A stretch of 51,229 nt of DNA, from assembly GCA_016218805.1 (NCBI GenBank), contig JACRCW010000021.1:1-51229 (forward strand), given 5' to 3'. Made by a program: the position numbers and the translations under genes. Of the stretch, positions 43,965 to 51,229 are shown piece after piece. Under the pieces are notes generated by a model, which was not told where the DNA came from, ran no database searches, and saw nothing but the letters and a program-made list of their open reading frames with translations. The stretch's first letter is position 1, and each line of letters starts with the position of its first letter. This DNA comes from Deltaproteobacteria bacterium (GTDB lineage: Bacteria > Myxococcota > JACRCW01).

Positions 43965-44864
43965 ATGGGGATGCGGCGAGATGACCGCGCACGTCGTTCC
44001 ACTGGGGCCGCGGCGCGGCTGGTCACGTCCGCGGTGGCCATTCAGCTGACGTGGTGGGCCTGTGAGTCCGCGGACTCCTCCAAGCGGCTGCAGCCCGTGG
44101 GACTCGACAGCCTGCCGCATGCCGTGATGACGCTTTCTGTGCACGACGAGCGGTCGCAGCTTGAGGTGACCGTAGCGCTCGCCTTTGGGCGGGACGACGG
44201 GGCGGACTCCAACTGCGGCCGGCTCCGCGACGACGCCGTCGGCACGCTCAATGGCGTTCGACTCACGTCAACGGCCCTGGGGCAAATCGAGCCGAGCTGC
44301 GGCGTGGGCGACGAGACGTGTGACGAAACCGCGCGATTCACCGGTTCGTGGTGGCGTGGGTACGCGGACGGTGGAAACGCGCTCGCAGTGATCCAGGACG
44401 GGACGGGTCAGGTCAGCATGACCGTGCCGAGCGCGCTGGCCGTGCGGCAGTGGAACATGGTGGATCCGGAGGTCGTGCCGTCGGACTTCCCGCCGGTGGT
44501 GGCGTCCGGCGCGCAGCTGGTGTTTGCACGCGAGCCGCCGACGGACGTGCTGCTGCAAAGTGGCCGGGTGTGGTTCGAATACCCCGTGTTCCAGGATTGC
44601 CCCCGCGATGCGGGCGTCCCGTCTGCCGACGCGGGCGAGGTCGGTCTTCTTCTCGGCTGTTGGGTGAGCCGTGTGTCCATTGAAGGGAACAGGGTCACAA
44701 TTCGCCTGGCGGAGGGCATGCCGCCGGGGACCGGCACGCTCCACATCCACATCCCCACGCAGCCCCTGCAGGTCACCCGCTGCGAAGGAGCAGAACGGTG
44801 CACCTTCCAGAGATACGACCCTGCCGAATGGGGATGGCCACTGACCATCACGTCCGCTCCGTAA
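43965..44864 (+). CDS. Exported protein of unknown function
   Basis: From ATG 43965 (a second ATG at 43971 is equally possible) the product has about 299 residues. It begins with an Arg-rich n-region and a hydrophobic segment (LVTSAVAIQLTWWAC) that may be a lipoprotein signal. The rest contains Cys pairs (NCGRLRDD, SCGVGDETCDET, DCPRDAG) and beta-type strands (TVPSALAVRQWNMVDPEVVP, GTLHIHIPTQPLQVTRC). I recognise no family. It is divergent from the kdp operon across 181 bp. The frame stays open 520 bp upstream over the porin gene, but that is shadow. Confidence 0.6.
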   Translation: MGMRRDDRARRSTGAAARLVTSAVAIQLTWWACESADSSKRLQPVGLDSLPHAVMTLSVHDERSQLEVTVALAFGRDDGADSNCGRLRDDAVGTLNGVRLTSTALGQIEPSCGVGDETCDETARFTGSWWRGYADGGNALAVIQDGTGQVSMTVPSALAVRQWNMVDPEVVPSDFPPVVASGAQLVFAREPPTDVLLQSGRVWFEYPVFQDCPRDAGVPSADAGEVGLLLGCWVSRVSIEGNRVTIRLAEGMPPGTGTLHIHIPTQPLQVTRCEGAERCTFQRYDPAEWGWPLTITSAP

Positions 44865-44906
44865 CGCGCGACGCGGCAGGTGCACTTCGCCGGGTTGTGG
44901 CGCGTC

Positions 44907-45020
44907 CTACGGACAGCTCGGGTACACGCCGCCGTCGGCGGTGCACTCCGTGCATTGCGGACCGGTGAAGCCCGTGTCGCAAGCGCACAAGCCCGTGGAG
45001 GGCACGCACGTCCCGTGGCC
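44907..45020 (-). pseudogene. C-terminal remnant of an EGF-like repeat protein, truncated by the mobile relic
   Basis: Read on the minus strand from 45020 to a TAG at 44907-44909, the frame gives GHGTCVPSTGLCACDTGFTG, PQCTECTADGG and a final VYPSCP. This is a clear EGF-like module (C-x7-C-x-C-x8-C). The coding sequence is cut at about 45020-45025, exactly where the IS91-type repeat begins, and no start codon remains. Only the last 37 residues are left. Confidence 0.6.
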
Positions 45021-45024
45021 AAAC

Positions 45025-45168
45025 GCGCTCGACTGCCCGAAGTGCCACGCGGAGATGACGGCGATCGCCATCATCGAGGGCCAGGAACAGAGCGCGCGCT
45101 ACCTGGAGCATACCGGGCAGGCCACCGTGCACCCGCAGGCCGTGGGGCCGCCGGACCTCGCCGCGTAA
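45025..45168 (+). pseudogene. IS91-family transposase C-terminal fragment (copy A)
   Basis: The frame reads ALDCPKCHAEMTAIAIIEGQ and ends GPPDLAA-stop. This is the C-terminal zinc-type region of IS91-family Y2 transposases (CPxCxxxM...GPPDL). All upstream parts are missing. It is close to the fragment ending at 50852, which shares almost every residue. Confidence 0.75.
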
Positions 45169-45360
45169 GCCCGACAAGGACCCATTGACGACGTGGACCA
45201 CCGGCCCGCGCAGGGTGACGCATGCCGAGAAGAGTGCCGCGGCGCAGGATGCCCGCCCGGGATGGCCGATGCATGCACACCACAGCGTTTCCAGAAGGCC
45301 GGACGGGCGGCTCTGCTCTGCGGGGCCGATGGGGGGCGTGGTCAGCGGGTCACCCGGATG
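45025..45360 (+). repeat. IS91-type right-end repeat, copy A
   Basis: About 336 bp that recurs at 50709-51036 at high identity with small indels. It includes the transposase C-terminus, about 190 bp of non-coding sequence with shared blocks (GACCACCGGCCCGCGCAGGG, GATGCATGCACACCACAGCG), and a palindrome CGGGTCACCCG at the outer end. The left edge interrupts the EGF-like gene. Confidence 0.8.
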
Positions 45361-45516
45361 GGCGGTCTACCCGTTTCACCGGCGAAAGGGCCGGTTCCGG
45401 CTGGACATGGGGAGTGGAGAGCCGCAAAGACCGCGTCGTGATCTTGGCGCAGCGGCTCCGGTGGAAGGGCGACAATGCATGGGAGTTCCTACGCGTATGG
45501 AGTGCCATTGGGCTCG

Positions 45517-47295
45517 TCAGCAGCCGTGCGTTTCGACGAGCTTGAGTGTCTGGGCCGGGCCACCACGTTTGAGTGTGAGCGAGGCTTCCGTCGTCGTGAC
45601 GGAGCAGTCGTCGCCGTCACCCACGCTGATAAGGCGGTATTCGATGCGAAGCTCCTGGCCGCTGTGCTCAAACAGCGTCCACCACCTGGTGCCCGCCTGG
45701 GGGCGCCGGGTCTTGGGAGGGTGAACGCCATCGATGCGCCCGAACGGCAACTCCGTGCCGCCCACGTTGAGCCAGACGGTGTCCTGGTCATTATCATCCA
45801 CCATGAACACGTCTTCCTTGTCCGCCATGCGCCATTTGTAGACATTCGAGAGCAGGCGCGCGGAGGCCAGAGGGAGCAACGGAGCACCGGGCGGGGGCGG
45901 AACACACTCACAACTCGAAGGTGGCGTCACGGCCACGGGAGGCGGCAGGTTGCGCCGCGGTCCCACCTTTCCAGAGTAGGACCGGACGTGCTCCAGGATG
46001 GCCGCCTTGGCCGTTTCCGGACTGGTGGCCCAGACCAGGCCGATCAACGTGTCCTGTGATGACGGGGGCCGGACCCAGATGGTGGTGCTCTCATCACCCG
46101 CAGTCGGCGTCCAACCGGTGGTGGAAACACGGACACCGTCGGGATGGACAGACAGTGGCAGTTCGCAAGTCTTGGAATACGGCAGGGCGTACGCAAACGC
46201 CGTTTTTCCCTGGACTCTCTGAGGCGGCGGAACGACGAGGCGCGCCCAGCCGGCGTCTGAAAAGACCTGGTTGATGGCGCTGCTCCGCGCATTCTGGGCC
46301 TTGCGGGACTTTTCCCATGCGGCGCGCTCCGGCGATGCGTCTGGGGGCTCGCATGCGGGGCGGGCGCTGTTCACCACGCACCCGTTCAGGACCTCGTCCT
46401 TCACCGCCGGGGGATTGAGCGAAGGGCCATGGAGCGTGGACATCAACGCGCGCTGTCCGGTGCACGCGTCCAGTGTGGTGGCACTGCTCCGCGTGTTCCA
46501 TGGCTCAACCGCATCCCGCTCGCCGATGCTCGCCAATGGAAGTGCCGCCCGCATGGCCAGATCGAACTGACCTGCTGCCGTCGCGGTGCGCGCGAGGGCT
46601 TTGCGGATCGAGTCGTTAAGTGGGTTGAGCACCATGGCGCGCTCGAGCAGACGGGAGGCTTCCAGCGGGCGACCCGCGGCCTCTTCTTCGGCGGCCTGAG
46701 TGACCAGCCTGGCGGGTGTGAGCTTATCGCGCGAAAGGTACTTCCACATGAGGAAGCCGTGGAATGGCGTGGGCGCGCCCGTCATCGGCGGTCCGTCAAA
46801 GATCAGCTCCTTGAGGGGTGGTACCTCGCCTCGCACCTCCGCCCAGTCCGAGTCCACCTTCAGCACCGTCACCGCGGTGTTGATGGGCAGCTCGGCTTCA
46901 ATCCTGGCACGGGCGTCCGCTCTGGCGCGCAGCCGGATCGAGGTGGCTGAAACAAAACCCCCGTCGTTGGCCGCAGGAGGCTTGAGCGCCATGGGACCCG
47001 GTGGTTCCGGCTCACGTGCCACGGGCTTGAGGCGTTTGAGTGCCGCGAACACCCGGGCGTGCTCGGCTTCCAGGCCCAGGCCACTCCACCATCCGGCCTG
47101 GATTTCCCATGCTTCACGCAAGGATGGGTCCGCGCGCGTGGCGTCTTCCGCGGCGACCCGCGCTTCCCGCGCTTCCGCGTGGGCCAGCTGCGTCTTGGCC
47201 CGGGCAAGGAACTCCTGCCCTCCTTGGGCCGCCTGCGCGTCAGTTGCTCCGAGGACGACCATCATGGGACCCATGACCAGCAGCCGCTGCCGCAT
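45517..47295 (-). CDS. Exported SH3b/TPR-like protein, cargo of the relic island
   Basis: From ATG 47293-47295 (GAGGTC upstream) the 592-aa product has a signal peptide (MRQRLLVMGPMMVVLGATDA). An Ala/Arg/Glu-rich helical region suggests TPR repeats (AQLAHAEAREARVAAEDATR; later ASRLLERAMVLNPLNDSIRK). Between these is an SH3b-like domain (FVSATSIRLRARADARARIE, INTAVTVLKVDSDWAEVRGE). A long C-terminal domain carries several Cys and ends LKLVETHGC. SH3b domains often bind peptidoglycan. The frame appears intact although relics flank it. The part open upstream of 47295 is not protein-like. Confidence 0.65.
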   Translation of the reverse strand: MRQRLLVMGPMMVVLGATDAQAAQGGQEFLARAKTQLAHAEAREARVAAEDATRADPSLREAWEIQAGWWSGLGLEAEHARVFAALKRLKPVAREPEPPGPMALKPPAANDGGFVSATSIRLRARADARARIEAELPINTAVTVLKVDSDWAEVRGEVPPLKELIFDGPPMTGAPTPFHGFLMWKYLSRDKLTPARLVTQAAEEEAAGRPLEASRLLERAMVLNPLNDSIRKALARTATAAGQFDLAMRAALPLASIGERDAVEPWNTRSSATTLDACTGQRALMSTLHGPSLNPPAVKDEVLNGCVVNSARPACEPPDASPERAAWEKSRKAQNARSSAINQVFSDAGWARLVVPPPQRVQGKTAFAYALPYSKTCELPLSVHPDGVRVSTTGWTPTAGDESTTIWVRPPSSQDTLIGLVWATSPETAKAAILEHVRSYSGKVGPRRNLPPPVAVTPPSSCECVPPPPGAPLLPLASARLLSNVYKWRMADKEDVFMVDDNDQDTVWLNVGGTELPFGRIDGVHPPKTRRPQAGTRWWTLFEHSGQELRIEYRLISVGDGDDCSVTTTEASLTLKRGGPAQTLKLVETHGC

Positions 47296-47634
47296 GAAGA
47301 CCTCGCGTGTCCAACCGATACACGTCCTCATACGTCTGCGGACCCTTCCTGTCGATGATTGGCCTGCTCGGCGCTCCCAACAACAAGGCTTCCACGCAGA
47401 AATCCGTGGGTTCCGTTGAGCGCGTGCACAGAGAGCGAACGACGCCCGCCGCTTCGTCGAGGAACAACACGGGACGCGGAGCGGCCGCCCAGGGCCGCAC
47501 AAGACAGAAGACCAGACCGCGGTGAGACCCGAACACGCTCTCCTGACTGAACGCGGCGACGTCGTGGGGGGGGCGGTGCCTGGGCGGGTCACCCCGGTGA
47601 CCTCCACTCCGAACGCAGCGCACCGAACGAGCTC
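47296..47634. other. Stretch without a convincing gene
   Basis: About 340 bp between the SH3b protein and the transposase relic. A minus-strand open frame ending at 47240 gives plausible peptide (VLFLDEAAGVVRSLCTRSTE) but has no family match and no start outside relic sequence; it may be a truncated gene. A 7-bp inverted repeat GGTCACC-CC-GGTGACC lies near 47587-47602. Confidence 0.4.
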
Positions 47635-48370
47635 GCTTGCCGAAGAGAGTGCCGCGGTGCAGGAATTGCCCGAAGTGCGGCCATGACGACGTCGTTTGCT
47701 CTTTCTCCAAGGGCCGCGGCCCGTGCACATCCTGTTCGGCGCGGGCAATGGGAGACGGCGCGGCGCACTTGTGTGACCACGTGCTTCCGTGCGTTCCCTA
47801 TCGACAATGGGTGGTGAGCTACCCGTTTCAGATGAACGGCGCCCTGGCGTTCAAGCCGGACCTGCTGGCGGCGGGGGAGCGCATGGTGACCGACGCGCTG
47901 TGCCGCTGGCAAAAGGCGCGCGCAGATGACGACGACGGAAAGCCCGGCGGCGTGCTGGTGCGGCAGCGCTTTGGCGGGAGCTTGAATTTGCACGTTCATG
48001 CACACCTGCTGGTGATGGACGGGGTGTACCGGAGGAACGCGGGCGGCGCTTTGGTATTCGTACGCGCGCCGGAACCGACTCCGGACGAACTCTCCGCGCT
48101 GGCGGCGAGCATCCGGCGGCGGATGGACACGCTGTTCAAGCGACGCGGTCTCATCCGGCAGGACGACGACACGGGGAATCTCCCGGAACAGCTGGATGCA
48201 CTGGGCGCGTGGCGCTGGGCCAGGAAAAGCGGGAACGCCAGGGGCCCGCGCTATCGGTGGTGGACGATGTGGAGCACCCGCGCGGCGGCGTGGTGGGGAA
48301 GGCGGACGGGCTGAACGTGTACGCCTCGGACGTGATCGACGGCGACCGGGAGACTTCATGGAGCATCAGG
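47635..48370 (+). pseudogene. IS91-family transposase fragment (N-terminal and HUH regions), frameshifted
   Basis: The translation LPKRVPRCRNCPKCGHDDVV...HLCDHVLPCVPYRQWVVSYP...VRQRFGGSLNLHVHAHLLVM follows IS91-type transposases: a Cys-rich N-terminal zinc domain, RQWV-SxPF and the HUH metal motif HVHAH. It is degenerate in the zinc region (SKGRGPCTSC for CKGRGFCPSC). The original frame ends at 48314 after a frameshift near 48210. The matching sequence continues in another frame as GLNVYASDVIDGDRE to about 48350 and then stops. The catalytic Tyr region is absent. The first 38 bases also occur at 45220 and 50902. Confidence 0.8.
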
Positions 48371-48766
48371 CGCTTGAGAGCCGCGGTCGCCTTGGGAGGC
48401 CTGGCCAACCCCCGAGCGACCCATTCAAGTCCTCCGCCGGCAATTTCACCTCCTCCACCTGGGTGCTCCATTCCGGCTGGATCAGGAGTGGCGTCAGGAG
48501 TTGGGTCACGGAGCCCGTCGATTGTGAGCGCTCGATTGCTCAGGTCAGGCCAACGCTCGAACAACGCGGCTCGAATGGTCCGGAAAATCACTCCCAATGA
48601 GGCTTGTCCGTAGGTGGTGGCCAACGAGGAACGAGGACTGCGGGTTGGGTCGCCGGTCCCTGGGGTTCTGTTGATTGAATTGCGGCGCTCAGCTAGGCGC
48701 CCCACGAGTTGTGTTCAAGAGCACAGCGAACCCTGTTGTTCGCTCAACCGCACACCACCGCACACC
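48371..48766. other. Stretch without a convincing gene
   Basis: About 400 bp after the transposase fragment. Open frames exist on both strands, but codon use and composition do not favour any. I see no repeat with the flanking relics here. It probably contains the promoter of the lipoprotein gene at 48782. Confidence 0.4.
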
Positions 48767-48781
48767 ATGAGGTCTCAGCCT

Positions 48782-49489
48782 ATGAAATTCCGCGCCCGGG
48801 GAGTTCTTTTCGAGACGGTTGTCGTCAGCATCCTGGCATGCGCCTGCCAGCCAGCCGGGGAGCACTCCTGCGCGAGCGACACCGACTGCAAGGGGAGCCG
48901 GGTCTGCGTGGACGGCGCTTGCGAGGAGCCAGCTACGGCAAACACGTCAAGCAGTGGCGGAAACCAGACTTCCAGCAGCAGGGCCCCATCAACCGGCACC
49001 ACCCAGCAGCCCCTCACGGCCGGGTCGCGCCTCCAGGTGAAGCGCCTGGTTGGTGCGGATGGCTCCACACGCCAAATTGGCTTCCACGACCAGACGCTCG
49101 ATATTGATTGCGATTTCGTTCGAACGGAAGCAGGTGATTTCCTGTGCGCTCCGGTGTCTGGTGCCGGCCTGCTGGAGCCGTCCGCAGCAAGGACGTTCGG
49201 CCAGTACTACGCCGATCCGGCCTGCACAGAGCCGCTGGCAAGTTCTGATCTTGGGTCGGACAAGCTCAAGTACATTGTGGAGGGTCGGGGCACTACCGTC
49301 TTCGTCGATATTGCCGTGCTGGGCCGCGTCCTGGCTCCGGGCGCAGAGCACCTGGGGAGCCTGTATTTCAAGCAGAGTCCCACAACGGGCACCTGTGGAG
49401 TCTATGCGCGGACCAACACGCACTATTATCGGTATGGCTCTGATGTGAGCCTGTCGACGTTCGCGGCTGCCACTGTTTCCATGGAGTAA
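48782..49489 (+). CDS. Cys-rich lipoprotein with Ser/Thr linker inside the relic island
   Basis: From ATG 48782 (GAGG nine bases upstream; ATG 48767 also possible) the 235-aa product has a signal ending SILACAC. A compact Cys module (CASDTDCKGSRVCVDGACEE), a Ser/Thr-rich linker and a beta-rich domain with paired Cys follow (DIDCDFVRTEAGDFLCAPVS, YYADPACTEPLASSD). The architecture repeats that of the lipoproteins at 14907 and 20064 with a shorter linker. The frame is intact between broken mobile genes, so it may be retained cargo. Function unknown. Confidence 0.7.
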   Translation: MKFRARGVLFETVVVSILACACQPAGEHSCASDTDCKGSRVCVDGACEEPATANTSSSGGNQTSSSRAPSTGTTQQPLTAGSRLQVKRLVGADGSTRQIGFHDQTLDIDCDFVRTEAGDFLCAPVSGAGLLEPSAARTFGQYYADPACTEPLASSDLGSDKLKYIVEGRGTTVFVDIAVLGRVLAPGAEHLGSLYFKQSPTTGTCGVYARTNTHYYRYGSDVSLSTFAAATVSME

Positions 49490-49953
49490 TGGGTGACCGT
49501 TGGTCCTGGATTTGGCGCGTGCGGAACCGTCCGGGAGAGTGAGCCAGTCATCCACCTGCCAGTAGGTTCGCCGTTCTGCGCCGTGCTCACCCCAACGGGC
49601 GCCCTGCGCGTTGGTCCAGCGTGACTCGGGCGAGGGCAATCCCTTCCCGGCCACGCGGCAAAACCAAAACACGCGTTGTGGACCTTGACCCGGTGTGCGG
49701 GTGTGGCGCCGGTGCGCCAACCGGCAGGCGGCGGGACGCGCTCGCAGGGGCTGACCAGATCGGCAAGTTCGTGTTGCAGCGGGGCCTGCGTGCGTGGCTT
49801 GCACAGTCCGAGCACTGGACTCGCCCCACCGACCCAACCGCCTCCCAGTGCTGGAGCCGCGGGAACCGGTGTGCTGGTTTCCGACGAGGTTCAAGCCCAT
49901 CTCGTCCACGTGCTGGCCACCATGGCCCTGTCTTGCCGCGAGGAGATCCACGC
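49490..49953. other. Stretch without a convincing gene
   Basis: About 460 bp between the lipoprotein and the recombinase relic. A minus-strand frame includes the protein-like segment RRTYWQVDDWLTLPDGS but has frame changes and no family match. It may be a decayed gene. Confidence 0.35.
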
Positions 49954-50650
49954 ATGAGCACATCTGCACATCTGAAGATCACGGCGCGCCACCTCGAGCG
50001 CAACGCGTATCTCTACGTTCGGCAATCAACCGTGCGCCAGGTGTTCGAAAACACCGAGAGCACCAAGCGCCAATACGCGTTGCGCCAACGCGTCATGGCA
50101 CTCGCTGCGGAGTTCCCGGCATTATGGCGGGACTCCCGGACGCCGGCTCGCGAACGCACCGGATGCTGGCGCTGCTGGTCGAGGATGTGACGTTGATCAG
50201 ACAGCACGACATCACCGTCCACGTTCGGTTCCGCGGCGGGACGACGACAACACTGAAGCTCCCGCGCCCGCTCACCGCCCAGCAACTGCGCGCCACGCAC
50301 GATAACGTGCGCCGAGACATCGACGCCATCCTCGACGAGTACACCGATGCGCGGGTGGCCCACGAGCTCAACGAGCGAGGCCTGAAGGCCGGCGCCGGTG
50401 AAACGTTCAATGCGCTCAGCGTCAGGTGGTGCGCACCTCCACCAAGCTCAAGAGCCTCAAGGACCGCATGCTTGCTGGCGGTTGGCTGACCCAGAAACAA
50501 CTCGCCGCGAAGCTCTGCGTTGGCCGCACCACCATCAACCGTATGCGCTGCGCCGGCAGCCTCACAGGTCGCATCTGTGGCGAACGCGGCGAGTGGCCAT
50601 ACTGGCCACCTGACGCAGCAGCGCCGCCACCCGTCCATGGTCCGACCCAC
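49954..50650 (+). pseudogene. Serine recombinase gene with a large internal deletion and frameshift
   Basis: ATG 49954 (GAGGAG upstream) starts a resolvase-type N-terminus: HLERNAYLYVRQSTVRQVFE with the nucleophilic Ser of YVRQS, then STKRQYALRQRVMAL. After about 55 residues the catalytic core is missing. The sequence resumes in another frame with the recombinase C-terminal segments RMLALLVEDVTLIRQHDITV, RFRGGTTTTLKLPRPLTAQQ and IDAILDEYTDARVAHELNER. A second frameshift near 50425 leads into KDRMLAGGWLTQKQLAAKLC and VGRTTINRMRCAGSL, a DNA-binding end. The whole is about 230 codons where the family has more than 500. Confidence 0.75.
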
Positions 50651-50684
50651 CCAATGGGCAATTCAACGGTACGAGGTGCAGTAT

Positions 50685-50852
50685 GAAAAGCGTTCCTGGG
50701 GCATCGACGCGCTCGACTGCCCGAAGTGCCACGCGCGGATGACGGCGATCGCCATCATCGAGGACCAGGAGGAGACCGCGCGCTACCTGGAGCATACCGG
50801 CCAGGCCTCCGTGCACCCGCGGGCCATAGGGCCGCCGGACCTCGCCGCGTAA
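50685..50852 (+). pseudogene. IS91-family transposase C-terminal fragment (copy B)
   Basis: The frame reads YEKRSWGIDALDCPKCHARM, continues TAIAIIEDQEETARYLEH and ends GPPDLAA-stop, as in copy A but with a few more residues on its N-terminal side. Upstream it joins the end of the recombinase relic directly. It is not functional alone. Confidence 0.75.
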
Positions 50853-51036
50853 GCCCGACAAGGACAACTGACCACGTGGACCACCGGCCCGCGCAGGGTG
50901 ACGCTTGCCGAAAGAGTGCCGCGGCGCAGGATTCCCGCCCGGAATGGCCGATGCATGCACACCACAGCGTTTCCGAAGGCCGGACGGGCGGCTCTGCGGG
51001 GCCGAAGGGGTGCGTGGTCAGCGGGTCACCCGGATG
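50709..51036 (+). repeat. IS91-type right-end repeat, copy B
   Basis: About 328 bp matching copy A at 45025-45360, in the same orientation and 5.7 kb away. It has the transposase C-terminus, the following non-coding blocks and the terminal CGGGTCACCCG palindrome. After 51036 the two copies diverge, which marks the likely element end. Confidence 0.8.
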
Positions 51037-51229
51037 CGCTGCCTTCTATGGGAGGGGATGTCAAGACAGATCTCTCCCGTGCACCGCGTTTCCGCACCCG
51101 TTGAAGGGCTGGATATCCGGCGTCCGCCACATTTCGGCACGCGCAACAATCGGCTGGGGGCTGGGGTGACCGTGGCGTGCTCACCCGCAGCGGGCTGGTT
51201 CGTCAGCGTCGAGGTGTCTCCTTCACTCC

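Noticed and set aside
47240..47728. Minus-strand frame with the protein-like segment VLFLDEAAGVVRSLCTRSTE
   Set aside because: It overlaps the start of the SH3b gene, has no family match, and its 5' part lies in transposase relic sequence; at most a truncated gene.

Overview
The window is 51 kb of very GC-rich DNA (G or C at most third codon positions). It most resembles a deltaproteobacterium in the broad sense, probably a member of Myxococcota. The evidence is an spdEFG1-type elongation factor G, an ftsE-ftsX-envC operon, many lipoproteins with a short Cys-rich module and a Ser/Ala-rich linker, an AlgB-like sigma-54 activator tied to a Kdp potassium pump, and IS91-type relics. The taxonomic call is inferred from gene content, not measured.

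Region 1 (about 0.2-13.3 kb). A divisome operon (ftsE, ftsX, envC; minus strand) diverges from fusA, which has a good TTGACA promoter element and a 15-bp terminator hairpin. Next come a Uma2-family endonuclease gene broken by one in-frame TAA, then a minus-strand run: RidA-like protein, membrane protein, MORN-repeat protein and lipoprotein. A paired intergenic repeat with two hairpins lies beside a cupredoxin lipoprotein. A tightly coupled glycerolipid cassette follows (PlsB-like acyltransferase, GpsA-like dehydrogenase, App1-like HAD phosphatase). The dehydrogenase lacks the usual catalytic lysines and the acyltransferase lacks the motif-III glutamate.

Region 2 (13.3-22.3 kb). A cell-surface block: a beta-helix protein translationally coupled to a Cys/Ser-rich lipoprotein, a small membrane protein and another lipoprotein. 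On the other strand are a LolD/MacB-type ABC ATPase, a two-FtsX-domain permease and a large Cys/Ser-rich lipoprotein.

Region 3 (22.5-33.5 kb). A free-standing FrpC-like calcium-binding module ends in a 20-bp-stem terminator. After it sits a two-gene operon encoding a cytochrome c with 30 CXXCH motifs and, overlapping it by 4 bp, a large outer-membrane beta-barrel protein. This is the architecture of a porin-cytochrome electron conduit. SlyX, a YfiR-like protein, a GT-C glycosyltransferase, a lysozyme-like lipoprotein with tandem Cys-rich repeats, a zinc-ribbon protein and an AhpD-like protein follow.

Region 4 (33.6-44.9 kb). A complete potassium-uptake system: BBP2-like porin, an unnamed 27-aa membrane peptide, KdpF, KdpA, KdpB, KdpC, a KdpD cut down to its cytoplasmic sensor half, and a separate KinB-like histidine kinase. 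A convergent AlgB-like sigma-54 response regulator lies 3 bp from the kinase gene. This replaces the usual full-length KdpD and OmpR-type KdpE.

Region 5 (44.9-51.2 kb). A decayed mobile island: two about 330-bp copies of an IS91-type right end (each carrying the transposase C-terminus), a frameshifted central transposase fragment and an internally deleted serine recombinase. An EGF-repeat gene is truncated at the left junction. Two apparently intact surface-protein genes lie between the relics. No tRNA, rRNA or CRISPR array was recognised.
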